Shown one piece after another: positions 21,173 through 33,324 of a stretch of DNA of 50,000 nucleotides. A model generated the notes under the pieces. It was given only the letters and a program-made list of their open reading frames with translations, was not told where the DNA came from and did not search any database. Position numbers and translations under genes: made by a program. Every line of letters begins with the position of its first letter. The first letter of the stretch is position 1. Origin of the DNA: Prorocentrum cordatum (taxonomy: Eukaryota; Sar; Dinophyceae; Prorocentrales; Prorocentraceae); assembly GCA_963575745.1 (NCBI GenBank), contig CAUYUJ010015292.1, forward strand, positions 113,806 through 163,805, written 5' to 3'.

Positions 21173-21430
21173 CGCGTGCTTGCCCAGCGGGATCGAACCA
21201 TAACTATCACACCCACGTTGAGCTGCACATGGAAGCGCACGCGTCGACGAACGGGGTCCGAGGCCAGCGTCCAGCGCGCATGTTTTGAGGCCTTGAGGAG
21301 CGGTCCCCGCCCGAAGGCCACAGACCACGCGTCGCGTCACGCCAGAGGGGGCGACGCAGGCGTCGGTGCATGACGATTGGGGCTGGCGTTGTGGACGACG
21401 ATCAATGGAGAGGAAACTTGTTGCCAAATA

Positions 21431-21540
21431 ATTCCCAGATGTCTAAAACATGTGTTAAACATATTTTACACATGTAAAAAGCATATTCAAAACATGTCTA
21501 TAACCTGCTTCCTACATGTTCAACACATTTTAAGTTCAAT
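21431..21540. repeat. AT-rich ACATGT-containing repeat
   Basis: AACATGT, ACATATT, CACATGT, GCATATT, AACATGT and TACATGT recur every 10-20 bp in an otherwise GC-rich neighbourhood. Short and degenerate; no gene seen. Confidence 0.5.
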
Positions 21541-21839
21541 GATAGGACTGTTAGGGTGTCCATTGTCGTGGCATCCACAAGTTTGGCGTCTGGGGGGCAT
21601 GCTCTGGGAGACGGAGTGCTGGCGCCCACCGCTTGGCGTCCTGCGTCCAGGGCTTCGGGCTGAGAGTCGGCGTCCACCAGAGCACTTCGGCACGTCTCTG
21701 GCGGATCGGAATGCCGGAGACCAGGAGAGATTTTCTGACCCTAAAGTTGCTTCAAAGGAGTACAGTATTATTTTGCAACCACCCAATCAATGTTTTCATC
21801 ATCCTTATATGCAGGTTTAAAACCCTGAACCTTTCTCTG

Positions 21840-22480
21840 GCCGATCTTGGAGCGCTGTTGGGCCCCCAGACGCCCATCAGAAACGAAAGGGCGATACGGC
21901 AAATAACATTGAAGCACTCGGGTCTAAGATGTTTTGAATGGGTAGGTCATCTTGGGTGCGTCTTCGGGAGGCTCCGCGGCTATTTGGAGCTGTATTGGAG
22001 CCTCTTGTGGCCCTACATGGAGGCCATCTTGAGTCAATATGTAACAGATTGCGCCATGTTGGATGCCGTCTTTGGATATCTGGGGCAATCTTGGACCTAT
22101 CTTGGCCCAAACGCCTCCAAGGGATGACCCCGAAATCCCAGCATTCTTCAACAACCCCATAGATTTCTTGTTGTGAAAACGCAGGCACAGGCGACGTGAA
22201 GTAGCCCTGCCCACCCCCCTGGGATCGCCTCTTGGCGCCCTCTTGGGACAGAGTTGGTGGAGCTTTCTCGGGGACACTCGGGGCCGTTTCGCCTTGGGAG
22301 GCTCCGTGGCCACTCGTAGCCATCTTGGGGTAGTCTTGGAGCCTCTTGGAGGCACGTTGGAGGTTTTCTTGAGTCATCTTGGGCAGTTATCGAGCCATGT
22401 TGGAGGCCGTCTCGGGCTACGCAAGCCAAAGACGGGGTCCTTCTTGGGCTATCTTGGACGCTCTACTTAACCCTTCGGGC
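21840..22480. repeat. CTTGG-word degenerate repeat region
   Basis: ATCTTGG or TCTTGG occurs roughly every 20-40 bp on the plus strand (for example near 21847, 21948, 22027, 22090, 22101, 22241 and 22370). No conserved protein is seen on either strand. From 22480 to 22840 I see no recognisable gene. Confidence 0.45.
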
Positions 22481-22849
22481 GGGGAGGGTGGCAGGGAGCA
22501 AGTTCCCAACGGGAGCGCCACGAGCTGTCTCGCGCACTCCCACTCGCCTCCCCGCCACAGAGGTAGCACACGAGAGTCGGCGTGGGCAGCTGTCGCCAGC
22601 TCGCCATCGGATGGACAGGTCACCGGAAGTCAAGACGGACGCCAGGTACGCGACGTTGGATGGACGGCCATCGGATGCCGTCTTGCGGACACCAGGTGCG
22701 CGGCGTTCGCCAGGCGTTGCCAGGTGGTCTGCGGTGAAGGCGCTGCAGTGAGAACCGCATCGGGCTCGGGAGGGGCTCGGGATGTCGAGCCAGTCCTTCG
22801 ACCCAGGTCGGGGAACCTGCTCGCAGCCGAGGCCTCGGCATCGCTCGGA

Positions 22850-22920
22850 CGTGTGCGTTTTTTTCTCGGCGAGAGCCATCGAGGACCATCCTGGACCATC
22901 GAGCGAAAAAAACACGCACG
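22850..22920. other. 71-bp inverted repeat with T7/A7 arms
   Basis: The left arm CGTGTGCGTTTTTTTCTCG and the right arm CGAGCGAAAAAAACACGCAC pair with a few mismatches. Between them GGACCATC is directly repeated. A minimal foldback element is possible; no duplication was identified at its borders. Confidence 0.5.
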
Positions 22921-23060
22921 ACATCGAACAGTGCACGGGAAAAGGGACGTCCGAGCGGCGGCGAGAGGCGCGCCGTGGCCGGAAGAGCCCCATTCGGTCT
23001 GCCGTTGTGCGCTCCCTGTGGCAGCACGGTGCCCGTGAGGGCTCGAGGGAGTGAGGCCCC

Positions 23061-23149
23061 GCCTTTAGGGGGCCACATGCGAACCCTGCCCCTACCCCCC
23101 ACGATTTCTGGGGGGGAGGGGTAGGGTTCGCATGTGGCCCCCTAGCCTT
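23061..23149. mobile_element. 79-bp foldback element with 5-bp duplication
   Basis: The element (23066-23144) starts TAGGGGGCCACATGCG and ends CGCATGTGGCCCCCTA. Thirty-odd bases pair with two mismatches, leaving a ~9-base loop (ACGATTTCT). GCCTT flanks it at 23061-23065 and 23145-23149, consistent with a target-site duplication. No coding capacity; any mobility would need a transposase from elsewhere. Confidence 0.65.
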
Positions 23150-23429
23150 CCTGTGCCCCGTCTCCCTAATTAGAGCCGTGCGCAGCCCGCCCAGCTTTTA
23201 GCGGAAGAGGCTCGCGCTCGCCCCGCAGATCCAAAACTGTAAGGGCTCAGGCGTGCCGGGCGCGCCTGGTGCGCCAGATGCGCCACCTGCGCCGAGTGCT
23301 GGGGCACAGTGGTGCGCCGCGGCGCAGGCTCGCCACGTGCGCCGGATACGCCACGTCCGCCTGGTCGGCGGCCAGCGGAATGGGGAAGAGTGTTTTTTGT
23401 TTAGGGAGTTGTGGTGATACAGCTTAAGA

Positions 23430-23580
23430 TATGATTTGAACTCCCCCCCTCCCTCCGAATGCAATGATGGTTTCGGACCAAAGTTTGAGTGTCCGAGCGG
23501 TGATGCGTAACCGCGCCAACTTTGAATTGCGGGGGAGGGGAGAGGTGTTGCTCATTTGTTTCCCTCAACTGAAAAGGGCA
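23430..23580. repeat. Second copy of the 6684-type repeat
   Basis: The right part reads GCCAACTTTGAATTGCGGGG followed by a G-rich tract and TTTGTTTCCCTC, matching the right end of the 6684-6804 element and the TGTTTCCCTC that follows it. The left part has a C-rich tract and an AAAGTTTGAG word but is more diverged. Confidence 0.45.
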
Positions 23581-24367
23581 ATGGTAAACCTCTGCCGTAC
23601 GGGAAAGCGCTCTAAGCCACCTACGCCAACATGGATATGAGATTTAGGGCGTCCGGCCACCTGACCACACGTGTGGAAATGCTCGAGGGCCTGAACATCA
23701 GGCCGCAAGTGTGAAAACAGGTTGGGGACGCATCGCCCGCAAATAGGGCAGTCCGTGGGGGACCGACAAACAATGTGCATGAGAAGGTGGCCGTAGTTGC
23801 TTAGCAGAAGAGCGTGACGTTGGTACTTACCCAGGGATGTACCCAACCGAACGGAGACGTCTGGCACCGTTTATGGGCTCGAATGCACGAGCGGAGATAA
23901 CATATACCTTGGATGTTCCCCCCCCCCCCACACACACAACATGTAACATATTTTACGTGCATGCGGACTTTTGAGCTTCAAGACACGGCTCACTGGGTTG
24001 CATTGGACACTGGTTCGACGCCGCCTTGTCTGCGCACTGGGCACATACACAGCCCACAAGGAGAGCTGAATTAAGCCTCTGCGGACATGCAACGCTGTAT
24101 TAAGCCTGTCCCAAAGAGACAGCAAGGCATCGGTGTGTTCTCAGAGTCCACTGGCGACTACCAAAGATTGGTCAAAGCTGCGCGCGTAGGTATGACAGCA
24201 CTCCGCGGACAGTCTTGGAGCAGCTGTAGTGCTTGCTTTGCTGGAGGGCGACCATATCGCCCGCCCGCTAGCTTGCAATTCGGAGCTGTTCACTTACAGC
24301 ATGTTGTTTCGTGCTCATTGAGGTACCCCATGTTGCCACCCCCCCTCTTCTTCTCTCCTTCTCCTCA

Positions 24368-24430
24368 GGAGGAGGAGGAGGAGGAGGAGGAGGAGGAGGA
24401 GGAGGAGCAGCGGCAGCAGCAGCTGCAGCA
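24368..24430. repeat. GGA then CAG triplet run
   Basis: GGA triplets to about 24408 pass into CAG/CAGCAG. It makes a poly-Glu/Gln stretch within a 155-codon plus-strand frame (24087-24554) which I do not consider a gene. Confidence 0.75.
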
Positions 24431-24559
24431 GGAGAACGAGGAGAATGAGGGGGCTGAGGAGGAGGACGTCAGGGACGAGGAGAAGGAGGGAGATCAGGGC
24501 GGTGATGAGGGAGTGGAAGTGCAGGATCCGGATTCGTGTTGTTTTTCGTTCTGAACGCA

Positions 24560-26720
24560 AGCGCGTTTTAAACATCGTTGTGGTCGGTCCTCGGTGGAAG
24601 TGCGGGAGCAGGAGCAGGGGCAGGAGTCGAGCTAACCGCATAGCGGGCCCCGCCCACTCGCACCCTCACCCCTCGCCCTCCAAAACACACTGCAGTCGGG
24701 GCGCTGACCCAGGGAGCCCTAAACAGGGAACGAGGCCCCTTTTTCTCGGGGGCGGGCAGAACCCCCAACAGTGACAGTCGATTAGTGAATTGTCCGTTTT
24801 CGGCAGAACAACTAAGGAACACCGAGCCCCTCCCTAACGAAAGGGTTCCCTCTTCCGAGCCCCGACTGTAATCCTGTTCGGCAAGGGTGGGCATCAGGGC
24901 TGACAAGTGCTTCAACGCAGCTAACGAAAAGTAACCCGCGAGCGAGCGCGGCCCTGCTACCGACGTCACCTGCGAAGGAGAAACCACGCGCCGCGCCCAG
25001 GCGGTAACGCAGCTCTGGGCGAGATTTTCGGATTTGGGACGGAAGCCCGCTCGCTGTTGCGCGGCCCAGCTCCCAGAAGCACTGGCGATCGGAACGCACA
25101 CGCAGCGCCCACGCCGTGAGACACCTCGCAGGGACAAAAATAGCGCAGCGCGTAAGCGAGAGCGGCATGTCGCTCGCTCGCGCGCGCCCCCGTTGCCGAC
25201 GAGATGACGAGCGAAAGAAATGTGGCACTCCCAAGGGGGAACGCAATCTTCAAAAAACAAGATGGGTGGCGCTGAGGCGATGGCGAAACCGACACCTCGT
25301 TCGCTCGCGCGCGATTTCGGCAGCGCCCCACTCTCGAGGCAGATATCGCAATGGCGACGGCACACCGTGTATATTGGAAGGACACGCGTCGAGTTGGTTT
25401 TGCGTGTCGCATCTTTTCGTCGCCGGCGTGCGGCCCATTCCCCCAATCGGATTGGCGATCGAAAAAGTTACGCCGCTCTCGGGCGGGAGTTTACTTTCAA
25501 GATAATGGGAGCGGTACCGTGGTGAGAACGACACTTGGCCCTTTCGCGCGCGATGTGCGCCGCGCCCGTCTCATGCCACAAGACGTCACTGTTGAGAGTG
25601 CACGCGTCGACGTGGTGTTGTGCTGTCTGGGTGGGAAGTAGGGGCCGCTGGAGGGGGGGGGGCGTCGGACCGCTACGGATAGGAATTGGAGTACATCCTC
25701 ACCGTGACTGGGGTAGGAGCAGGAGTCAACATGTCCAGCAATGGGCCCCGCCCGCTCCCATCTTCTGGCCACGGTAAAAAAAGCGAAAAGTGAGACGCAC
25801 TTGGAATTGAGTCTGGCGCGCGTGCTTCCGCCGAGCAAGCGGAAAGCGCTCGCGCGTGCGGCCCCTCTTCGGACGACGTGATCAACGTGCGCACTCCATT
25901 TGTTCGTCACACTGATGTGGACTCCACGCGTGCATTTGGCCACGCAATGTACCCCTACCCATGCGTTCACATGCCGACTACAAGATAACACACACGCATG
26001 CATGCATGAATCGTGTAGACCCAGTTCTAGCCCACGGCCGTGCACTCAATGGCAGTTGGCCAAGACGCGTTTGCGAGCGCACGCTTTAGTATAGTCAGCA
26101 CCGAACGCGTGGTCATTGTAAACAACAATGTGCGTGTGTGTGTGTGATCACGCTCTTGCCTACAAGCCACATGCTGCGGCCAGGCTCGTCTGCATTTGAC
26201 TGCTAGAGATCATGGTGCCCAGCGACGGATGCCAGATTCGCGAGTCGGTGTCAAGTTTGAACCGCGTGATGTCATGAGAAATAGGGAGGTGGATGAGACA
26301 GAAAGCGAAACAGCGGCCACCTAGTCCATGATCTTCCCCTCATCGTTCTGCTTCTCGTTTTTTTAATTAAATTCGGAACTGACAGAATGGTTGGCTCGAT
26401 CCTAGCCAGCCCGTGGCCTATACAGTTCGCGCACGCAGGTCCATGCTGGCACGTGGCCCTTGAACCTTGCAGTTGCGCATTTCAGCAGACATCCCTGGAC
26501 CTGTGCCAATTTTCACCTGCTCCATCTTACTCTAGTCTTCATGCGTTGTTTCTCTGTCGGTACGCGTGTTTATCTTACTCAGTCCTCAGGCCATGCGCCA
26601 TCCACACCTCATTGTGTCATTCCCCAGGCAGGTGCTTACACTAAGAGGTTCTTATTTTCCCCACCCCATCAGCAGTGCTTGCAAGGGAGTCTTTGATAGG
26701 TCGGGAAGCAATTGACTGGC
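24560..26720. other. GC-rich unassigned region
   Basis: CGCGCG-rich sequence with frames open on both strands, the longest being 292 codons on minus (24568-25446). The composition is Arg/Ser/Ala-rich with no recognisable motif, and a competing plus frame overlaps it. A short GTGTGTGTGTGT run is at 26130-26145. I see no supported gene. Confidence 0.4.
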
Positions 26721-26729
26721 AGTTCCAGG

Positions 26730-27085
26730 TTTCCAGGTGGCCGCCCCGCATTGGCTGGCGTTTCTAGATTGCCCGTGGCCGCCCCCGGGCCGCCCGTGCG
26801 CTGGGTTTTGTCCGTCCGTGGCCGCCCTTGGCCGCTCAGTGGTTGGGTTAATCTATTCATGGGGGGACCCCACCACCGTATTATGTATAATGATATATTT
26901 CCTAAACCTTTAGCGTGGCCGGCTTTACCTAAACGCGGTCATGGGATGGATTGCCGCCCGTGGCCGCCCCCGTGGCCGCCTCGTGCGCTGGCTGACGTGG
27001 CCAGGATCTCCGCCGATTGGCTGCCCGTGGCCGCTCTGCGCGCTTTCTAGAACTGCTGACTTTGGCCAGGTGGCCGCCCCTCACG
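26730..27085. repeat. GTGGCCGCCC motif cluster
   Basis: GTGGCCGCCC or a close variant occurs about seven times (near 26739, 26777, 26819, 26957, 26969, 27028 and 27069), often preceded by CC. Spacing is irregular. A short AT-rich piece at 26870-26915 interrupts the cluster. Confidence 0.5.
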
Positions 27086-27229
27086 CTGGCTCGCGTTTCA
27101 GCGTGCACACTGCGCCACATGCAGTGCGGCACCGACATTGCGCCACATATTTTACATCCTCTCTCCTAAAGAAGTAGAGTCGACCCCTCGCCGAGGCCAG
27201 ACTCAACGAGCGCCCTTGCGCGTACATAT

Positions 27230-27760
27230 TGCTGTTCACGTTCGTGTTGCACGACCGTCCATCTATTATACCAAATGTATCATCTCCAACCAACTCGTAT
27301 CGACCCCTTTCCTTGCCATCTCCAGCAACAAAGACACTGACGTGCACACGCGTTGATATGCGAAATGTGTCTTGTGTGAAGAGCCCGTTGCCAAAAATAC
27401 GGCGCGTGGCGCCTGCGCGCGCCGCCGTTTCCAAAATGAGCAAGGCCTCCTCCAGAGGCCATACTTTACGGCCCCCCATCCGCGTATCTGTTTTTTCATG
27501 TTGTCGTGCAGGATCGTCCGTACTAGGTATCAAAGTGCAGCATGCCAGGGGACCAGTATCGATTCCCCCCGCCATCTCCTGCAACAGAAAGTGTTCGATG
27601 CGCATGCATGTATTCAAGACATTTTTTAGCATTGGAATTCCTTGCGACAGATACGACCATGTGCACATGCACGCGCTGCCGCGCGCGCACATCAAACAAA
27701 TGGAGCACATGTTTTTCTATAAGAGCCGAAACAAGTTTATCGAATTGCGACTCACACGCT
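27230..27760. repeat. ~259-bp direct duplication
   Basis: Segments around 27236-27400 and 27490-27660 share order: TGTTGCACGACCGTCC versus GTCGTGCAGGATCGTCC, then CCTTGCCATCTCCAGCAACA versus CGCCATCTCCTGCAACA, then GCGCGC-rich sequence. Divergence is high. A minus-strand frame (27081-27710) spans both halves but is likely a by-product. Confidence 0.45.
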
Positions 27761-27877
27761 ATGCAAAATCATTTGTTGTACAACGCAAAGGTTGTCAGAA
27801 CTCTGTGCGCGCGCTCGCAGTGACATCATAATCAACACCTAGACTTTCGGCTATTCGATTGCAGCCGCAGGACCTTA

Positions 27878-28090
27878 AACTAAAACCGATCAACAGATAA
27901 ACAGATAAACTAGTTCGGTTGATAAACCGACTCATCGCAAGCGTGTCCGAATCTCAGCGCAGTACGGCTTTATCAGTGTATCGGTTCATCGGTCGATCGG
28001 TATGTTTCTCAGTTTTCCAGTGTATCGGCTTGTCGGTTTACCAGGTTGTCGGTTTATCGGTTGATCGGTTTATCGGTTGATCGGCTCGGA
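27878..28090. repeat. CGGTTTAT octamer repeat
   Basis: CGGTTTATCGG, CGGTTGATCGG and close variants repeat with an 8-9 bp step, densest at 28030-28085. The reverse-complement family is at 33325-33545. Confidence 0.65.
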
Positions 28091-28249
28091 GTTGTCGTAG
28101 TTGTCCGAGTAGTAATCCGTCGAAATTTTTCTGAGGACTCCTGGAGAATCCTTTGGACCACTCCGAGTGGTAATCCTTCTGAATCTTTATGACGACTCCT
28201 TTGTCCAGAGGAACTCTCGGGGATTCCAAGGAATCCTTACATATATTAT

Positions 28250-28747
28250 TACTACAACATCCACAACCATAACAGCTACTACTACTACTCCTATTTGTTA
28301 CTACCGTTTCCGCTGCTGCCACTGGTGCTACAACAGGTACGATTCCCATGTGGTACTATCGTTATTGTTGTTACGGGTGTTGATACAACAACTGCTACTA
28401 TCAGCATTACTACATCCACACATGTTATTCGTGATGCTACTATTCTTATTCCCATGGGTTACTGTCGTTACCACTACTGCCACTGGTACCAATGCAACTA
28501 CAACTACTACTGCGATCACAACTTCAACAATACTTACTATTGAGGCTACCGCAACTATGCGCATGGTTTGAATGATCGTTGCGGCTACTGCTATTATTAA
28601 TAATACAAATGCAAAAACTACGACTACGGCACCAGCAAACATTGTGGCTACCGTTGCGATGCGCATGTGTTATTCTCGTGTATGCTATTGTTGTTCGTAC
28701 GATCACAGCTATCATAGCTCCTGCTGCTCCTACTGCTACTGCTACTG

Positions 28748-28779
<32 letters not shown>

Positions 28780-29248
28780 ACTACTACTACTACTATTACG
28801 ACGACTACTACAGTGCTATTGCTGTTGATATTACTACCACAACTATTACTATCACTTTCTGCAACTATGGATATTTGTAAATATGAAGAGAGCATGCGGA
28901 TGTTGATGATGATAATGATGCTGCTGCAGCTGGTGAAGATGATGAAGAACATGATGATGCAAATGATGCTGAGGAGGACGAGGAGGGGAGGAGGAAGACG
29001 AGCAGGAGGAGGGGGAGGAGGCGGAGGGAAGAGGAAGAGGGGGAGGATAAGGAAGAGGAGGAGGAGGGAAGAGAACAACGAGGAGCGGGAGGAGGAGGCC
29101 TTCGGCGGCTGTCTGAGACTCGGTCACCCCAGGGGCGCGAAGATAATCGTGCTTCGCGCGTCGCGGCCTAGGCTAGAGAGCTGGCCTCCTCCAAGGCGGC
29201 CTCGCGATGGCCTCGCGGGGGCGCGAAGAACATCCACAACCATAACAC

Positions 29249-29287
<39 letters not shown>

Positions 29288-30249
29288 CTATATATGTTAC
29301 TACCGCATCCGCTGCTGTCACGGGTGCTACTACAAGTACAGTTAATAACAATTGTAATCATACGGTTCCCATGTGCTACTATCGTTACTGCTATTGTTAC
29401 GGGTGCTTATACAACAGCACTTGCTGCTATCTTTATTCTACATCCACAAATATTATTGTTGATGCTACTAGTCTTATTCCCATGGATTACTATCTTTACC
29501 ACTACTGCCACTGGTAACAATGCAACTACAGCTACTATTGCGATCACAACTTCAACAACACTTATTATTGAGGCTACCGCAACTATGCGCATGGTTTAAA
29601 TTGTCGTTGCGGCTGTTGCTCGTACTACTAATGCAAATTCTAAATCTATTACTACGGCACCAGCAAATATTACTGTGGTTACCGTTGCGATGCTCCTGTG
29701 TTATTCTCGTGTATGCTATTGCTACTCGTACGATCACAGCTATCAGAGCTACTGCTGCTCCTACTGCTACTGCTACTACTACTGCTGCTGCTGCTACTAC
29801 TACTACGACTACTACAGCGCTACTGTTGTTGAGATTACTACCACAACTATTACTATCACTTTCTGCAACTATGGATATTTGTTAAGCTGAAGAGAACATG
29901 CGGATGTCGATGATGATAATGGTGCTGCTGCTGGTGATGATGATGATGATGAAAATGATGATGCAACTGATGCTGAGGAGGAGGAGGGGAGGAGGAAGAC
30001 GAGCAGGAGGAGGGGGAGGAGGCGGAGGGAAGAGGAAGAGGGGGAGGATAAGAAAGAGGAGGAGGGGGGAAGAGAACAACGAGGAGCGGGAGGAGGAGGC
30101 CTTCGGCGGCTGTCTGAGACTCGGTCACCTCAGGGGCGCGAAGATAATCGTGCTTCGCGCGTCGCGGCCTAGGCTAGAGAGCTGGCCTCTTCCAAGGTGG
30201 CCTCGCGATGGCCTCGCGAGGGCGCGAAGAACATCCACAACCATAACAC

Positions 30250-30288
<39 letters not shown>

Positions 30289-30289
30289 G

Positions 30290-30340
<51 letters not shown>

Positions 30341-30864
30341 GACTACTACTACTTGTATGTGTTACTACCGTTTCCGCTTCTGTCACCGGTGCTACTACAA
30401 GTACAATTAATAACAATTATATGAATACGATTCCCATGTGCCACTATCGTTACTGCTGTTGTTACGGGTGCTGATACAACTACATTTGGTACTGTCATGA
30501 TTACTATATCCACACATGTTTTTGTTGATGCTACTATCCTTATTCCCATGGATATACTACCGTTACCAGTGCTGCTACTATTACGACTGCAACTACAACT
30601 ACTATTGCGATCGCTATTTCAACAACACTTATTATTGAGGGTACCGCAACTATGCGCATGGTTTAAATTATCGTTGCGGCTATTGCTATTACTAATAATG
30701 CAAATGCTGAAACTACTACTACGGTACCAGCAAATATGATTGTGGCTACCGCTGCGACGCACATGTGTTATTTTCGTGGTTGCTATTGTTATTCGTGCGA
30801 TCACAGCTATCAGAGCTACTACTGCTCCTACTGCTACTGCTACTACTACTGCTGCTGCTGCTAT

Positions 30865-30945
<81 letters not shown>

Positions 30946-31025
30946 GATTACTACGGCGCTACTGTTGTTGATATTACTACCACAACTATTACTATCACTC
31001 CCTCTTACTATGGATATTTGTAAAG
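28250..31025. repeat. Three ~1-kb tandem units of CTA-triplet sequence
   Basis: Units begin with ACATCCACAACCATAAC at about 28257, 29230 and 30231. Each holds a CTA run, a degenerate triplet segment with ATTCCCATG landmarks, a second CTA run and ATTACTACCACAACTATTAC. The first two continue into GAT and GGA runs and a ~140-bp GC-rich block (29088-29230 and 30088-30231) that is almost identical between units. The third lacks that tail and ends near 31025. Frames are open on both strands because the sequence is triplet-based. Confidence 0.8.
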
Positions 31026-31329
31026 CTACTATTTGTAAAGCTGCGTCTTGGGAACACAGCCTCGGAGAGAAGGAGCGGTGCGCGCGCCAGTGCGCTGATA
31101 GAGAGGGGGCGGGGTTCTTGGAAGAGCACATAAACCATCCGGACAGCACAAGGTATTCGAGCACGCTTCAAAATGCCAAGAGGCGCAATGGCGGGTAAGT
31201 TCTTCTTCATGGAGAATCCGAGTTGCGCGATCCAGAAGTATCTAACGGCCTTCGGCACATGCCGTCGCAGTGCCTGGGTTCGGGTCACAATATACAGGGA
31301 TATTTGTTTTGAATATCTTCGGGGCTTCA

Positions 31330-31480
31330 TCGGGAACCTCCAGGTGCATGTTTGGGGCCTCTTGAAGGCTTCTCGGGGGGCCTCCTGGAGCTGCTCGGGC
31401 CCCTTGTGGACAACCTCTGGGGACGTTTTGGGGGCCCCGTGAAGCTTCGTGGGAGCTGTTTGGGGCCGAGAGTTCCCAAC
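31330..31480. repeat. CTTGG/CCTCC-word degenerate repeat
   Basis: GGGGCCTCTTG and GGGGGCCTCCTGG words repeat at short intervals, resembling the stretches at 21840 and 44190. No gene seen between 31025 and 31750. Confidence 0.4.
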
Positions 31481-31764
31481 GTCACTTCGGGTCCCATGTT
31501 TGGGCCCCGCCTTGCACCCGTATGAGAGATTTGCCTGGGAGATTCGAGAATTCTCGGGAATCCTTGATCGTGAAGACTGAGGACTACATGGGTGCCTGGG
31601 GACATGCGACCTCGTGCCTCGGGGTACGGTGGCGTTTCAAAACGATAGCCGCAGGCAGCTGGCGCCAAGCGTGAGTTGGGCTGTCTTAGTAGAGCGGTAC
31701 ACTTGCCCACAGAAGGAGCGAGAGTGCAAGTGCGCGCTCCAGATCATCGCCGCTCTAGGAGAGA

Positions 31765-31885
31765 AGCCATCGTCATCATCGCCACCATCGTCATTTTCAT
31801 CGTCAACATCACCATCGTCATCACCGTCACCCGCGTCATAGTCATGCACATCATTATCGCCACCGTCGTCATCGTCATCATCGTC
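31765..31885. repeat. ATC/GTC triplet array
   Basis: CATCGTCATC-type triplets, followed by GGCGAC and GTCGTCGCC runs to about 32040 and a GGA-rich stretch at 32080-32145. Not coding. Confidence 0.8.
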
Positions 31886-32209
31886 GCTACATTACCGGCG
31901 CTGGCGACACTCGCGGCGACGGCGACAGCGACGGCGACGGAGAGATACGAGCTGACATTTCTGGATGCGAGGCCTGACGCCGTCGCCGTCGTCGTCGCCG
32001 TCGTCGTCGTCGCCCTCGCCCTCGCTCCCGTTTCGGCTGGCCCGCCGGCGGCTCGGCCCGTCTCGGCCGGCAGAGGAGAGGAGGGGGATGGGGGGGGAGG
32101 AAGAGGAAAAGGAGGAGGAGGGAGAAAAGGAGGAGGGAGGAGGAGGCGGGCCCGTTTCGCGTGAAACGTCCTCGGAAATCTGGGTCTCAACGCGCCGCGA
32201 CATGTGATT

Positions 32210-33165
32210 ATCTGAAGGGTCTCGCCATAGACATCTGCGCAACTCTTGCGCATTCCGCAAAACAAAAAACATCTTCGGCACTCTGAGATCCGATATGCTT
32301 TGAGTCGAAGTGATCTTGTCACCATCGCTTGAGCCATCCTCGCACTTCTGGATTCCGAGATGCCCTGCGCCATCGTGGTCCAGCCACTTTCGCCAGAGAC
32401 ACCGTCGTAATTCTAGGTTCCGAAACGCCCTCGGCTGAGGTGGACATACCATTTTTGCTTAAGATACCCTCGCGCATCTGACCCCGTAGTTGCCCTGTCC
32501 CACGGTGGTTTGGCCATTTTCGCCTGTAGCATCTCCGCAACTGGCTGCCGAGACGCCCAAGGTTGACGTGTTCATGCCATTTTCGCGTCAGACACCCTCG
32601 CAAGTCTGACCGCGGAGTCGCCCTGCCCCCAACCCCATAGCGGCCAGGCCACTTTCGCCTGCTGCATCCTCGCAACTGTGGGTTCTGAAATGCCCTGAGC
32701 TCACATATTCGCGCCGTTTTCGCTTGAGACATTCTCGCAACGCTGACCTCAGATACTCCCTGCCCCAAGTTGCGCTGGCCAGTTCCTCCTAGACAAACTC
32801 GCAGTGTTGACCTGGGATGCGCCCTGCCTTGAAGTAGTCTGTCTGACCCCGGATCTGCCGCGAAAAAAGGTTGTTCAGGCCACTTTCGCTTGAGACGCCC
32901 TCGCGCCTCTAATTTCGGAGATGCCCTACCCCATGGCGGCCCGGCCACTTTCGCCTGCGACATCCTCGCAACAGTGGATTCCGAGACGCCTAAACCTGAC
33001 CTGTTCAGACCACCTTCGCGTGAGACATCCTCGTAACCCTCGGTTCTGACGTGCCCTGAGCTGAATGATCAGGCCACTTTCGCTGTAGACATCCTAAGAG
33101 ATCTGACCTCGGATATGCCCTGCCCCAAGTTGGTTCGGCCACTGTCGCCTGAGGCCCTCGCAGGG
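32210..33165. repeat. 64-bp minisatellite
   Basis: About thirteen units built around GGCCACTTTCGCCTGAGACA followed by CCTCGCAACTCTG and GATGCCCTGCCCCA-like segments. The CCACTTTCGC anchor recurs near 32385, 32449, 32513, 32577, 32649, 32713, 32779, 32879, 32945, 33009, 33072 and 33136, mostly 64 bp apart. Confidence 0.85.
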
Positions 33166-33324
33166 CCTGCGCTACCACGCAGATCATCGCATGCGGCTGG
33201 AGAGGCTCGGACCCCCGCGGGACTCCGCCCGCGCAAGAGCCAATCACAAAACTCACGCTGACCAGGGAGAGCCGCCCCAGAGCCGTCGCCGTCGTCGTCG
33301 TGGTGGAGGCCTGACAACCAGCCA

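Noticed and set aside
21180-21210. tRNA-like B box (GGTTCGATCCCG on the minus strand)
   Set aside because: The T-stem partner does not pair and no A box or acceptor stem could be placed.
24087-24554. 155-codon frame with poly-Glu/Gln
   Set aside because: The repeat run supplies most of the frame, and the remainder has no recognisable features.
24568-25446. 292-codon minus-strand frame
   Set aside because: Low-quality composition, no motif, overlapping plus frames of similar quality, and it reaches toward a triplet run.
32319-32963. 214-codon minus frame across the 64-bp minisatellite
   Set aside because: Open only because the unit lacks stops in that strand; unit length is not a multiple of three, and indels do not respect a frame.
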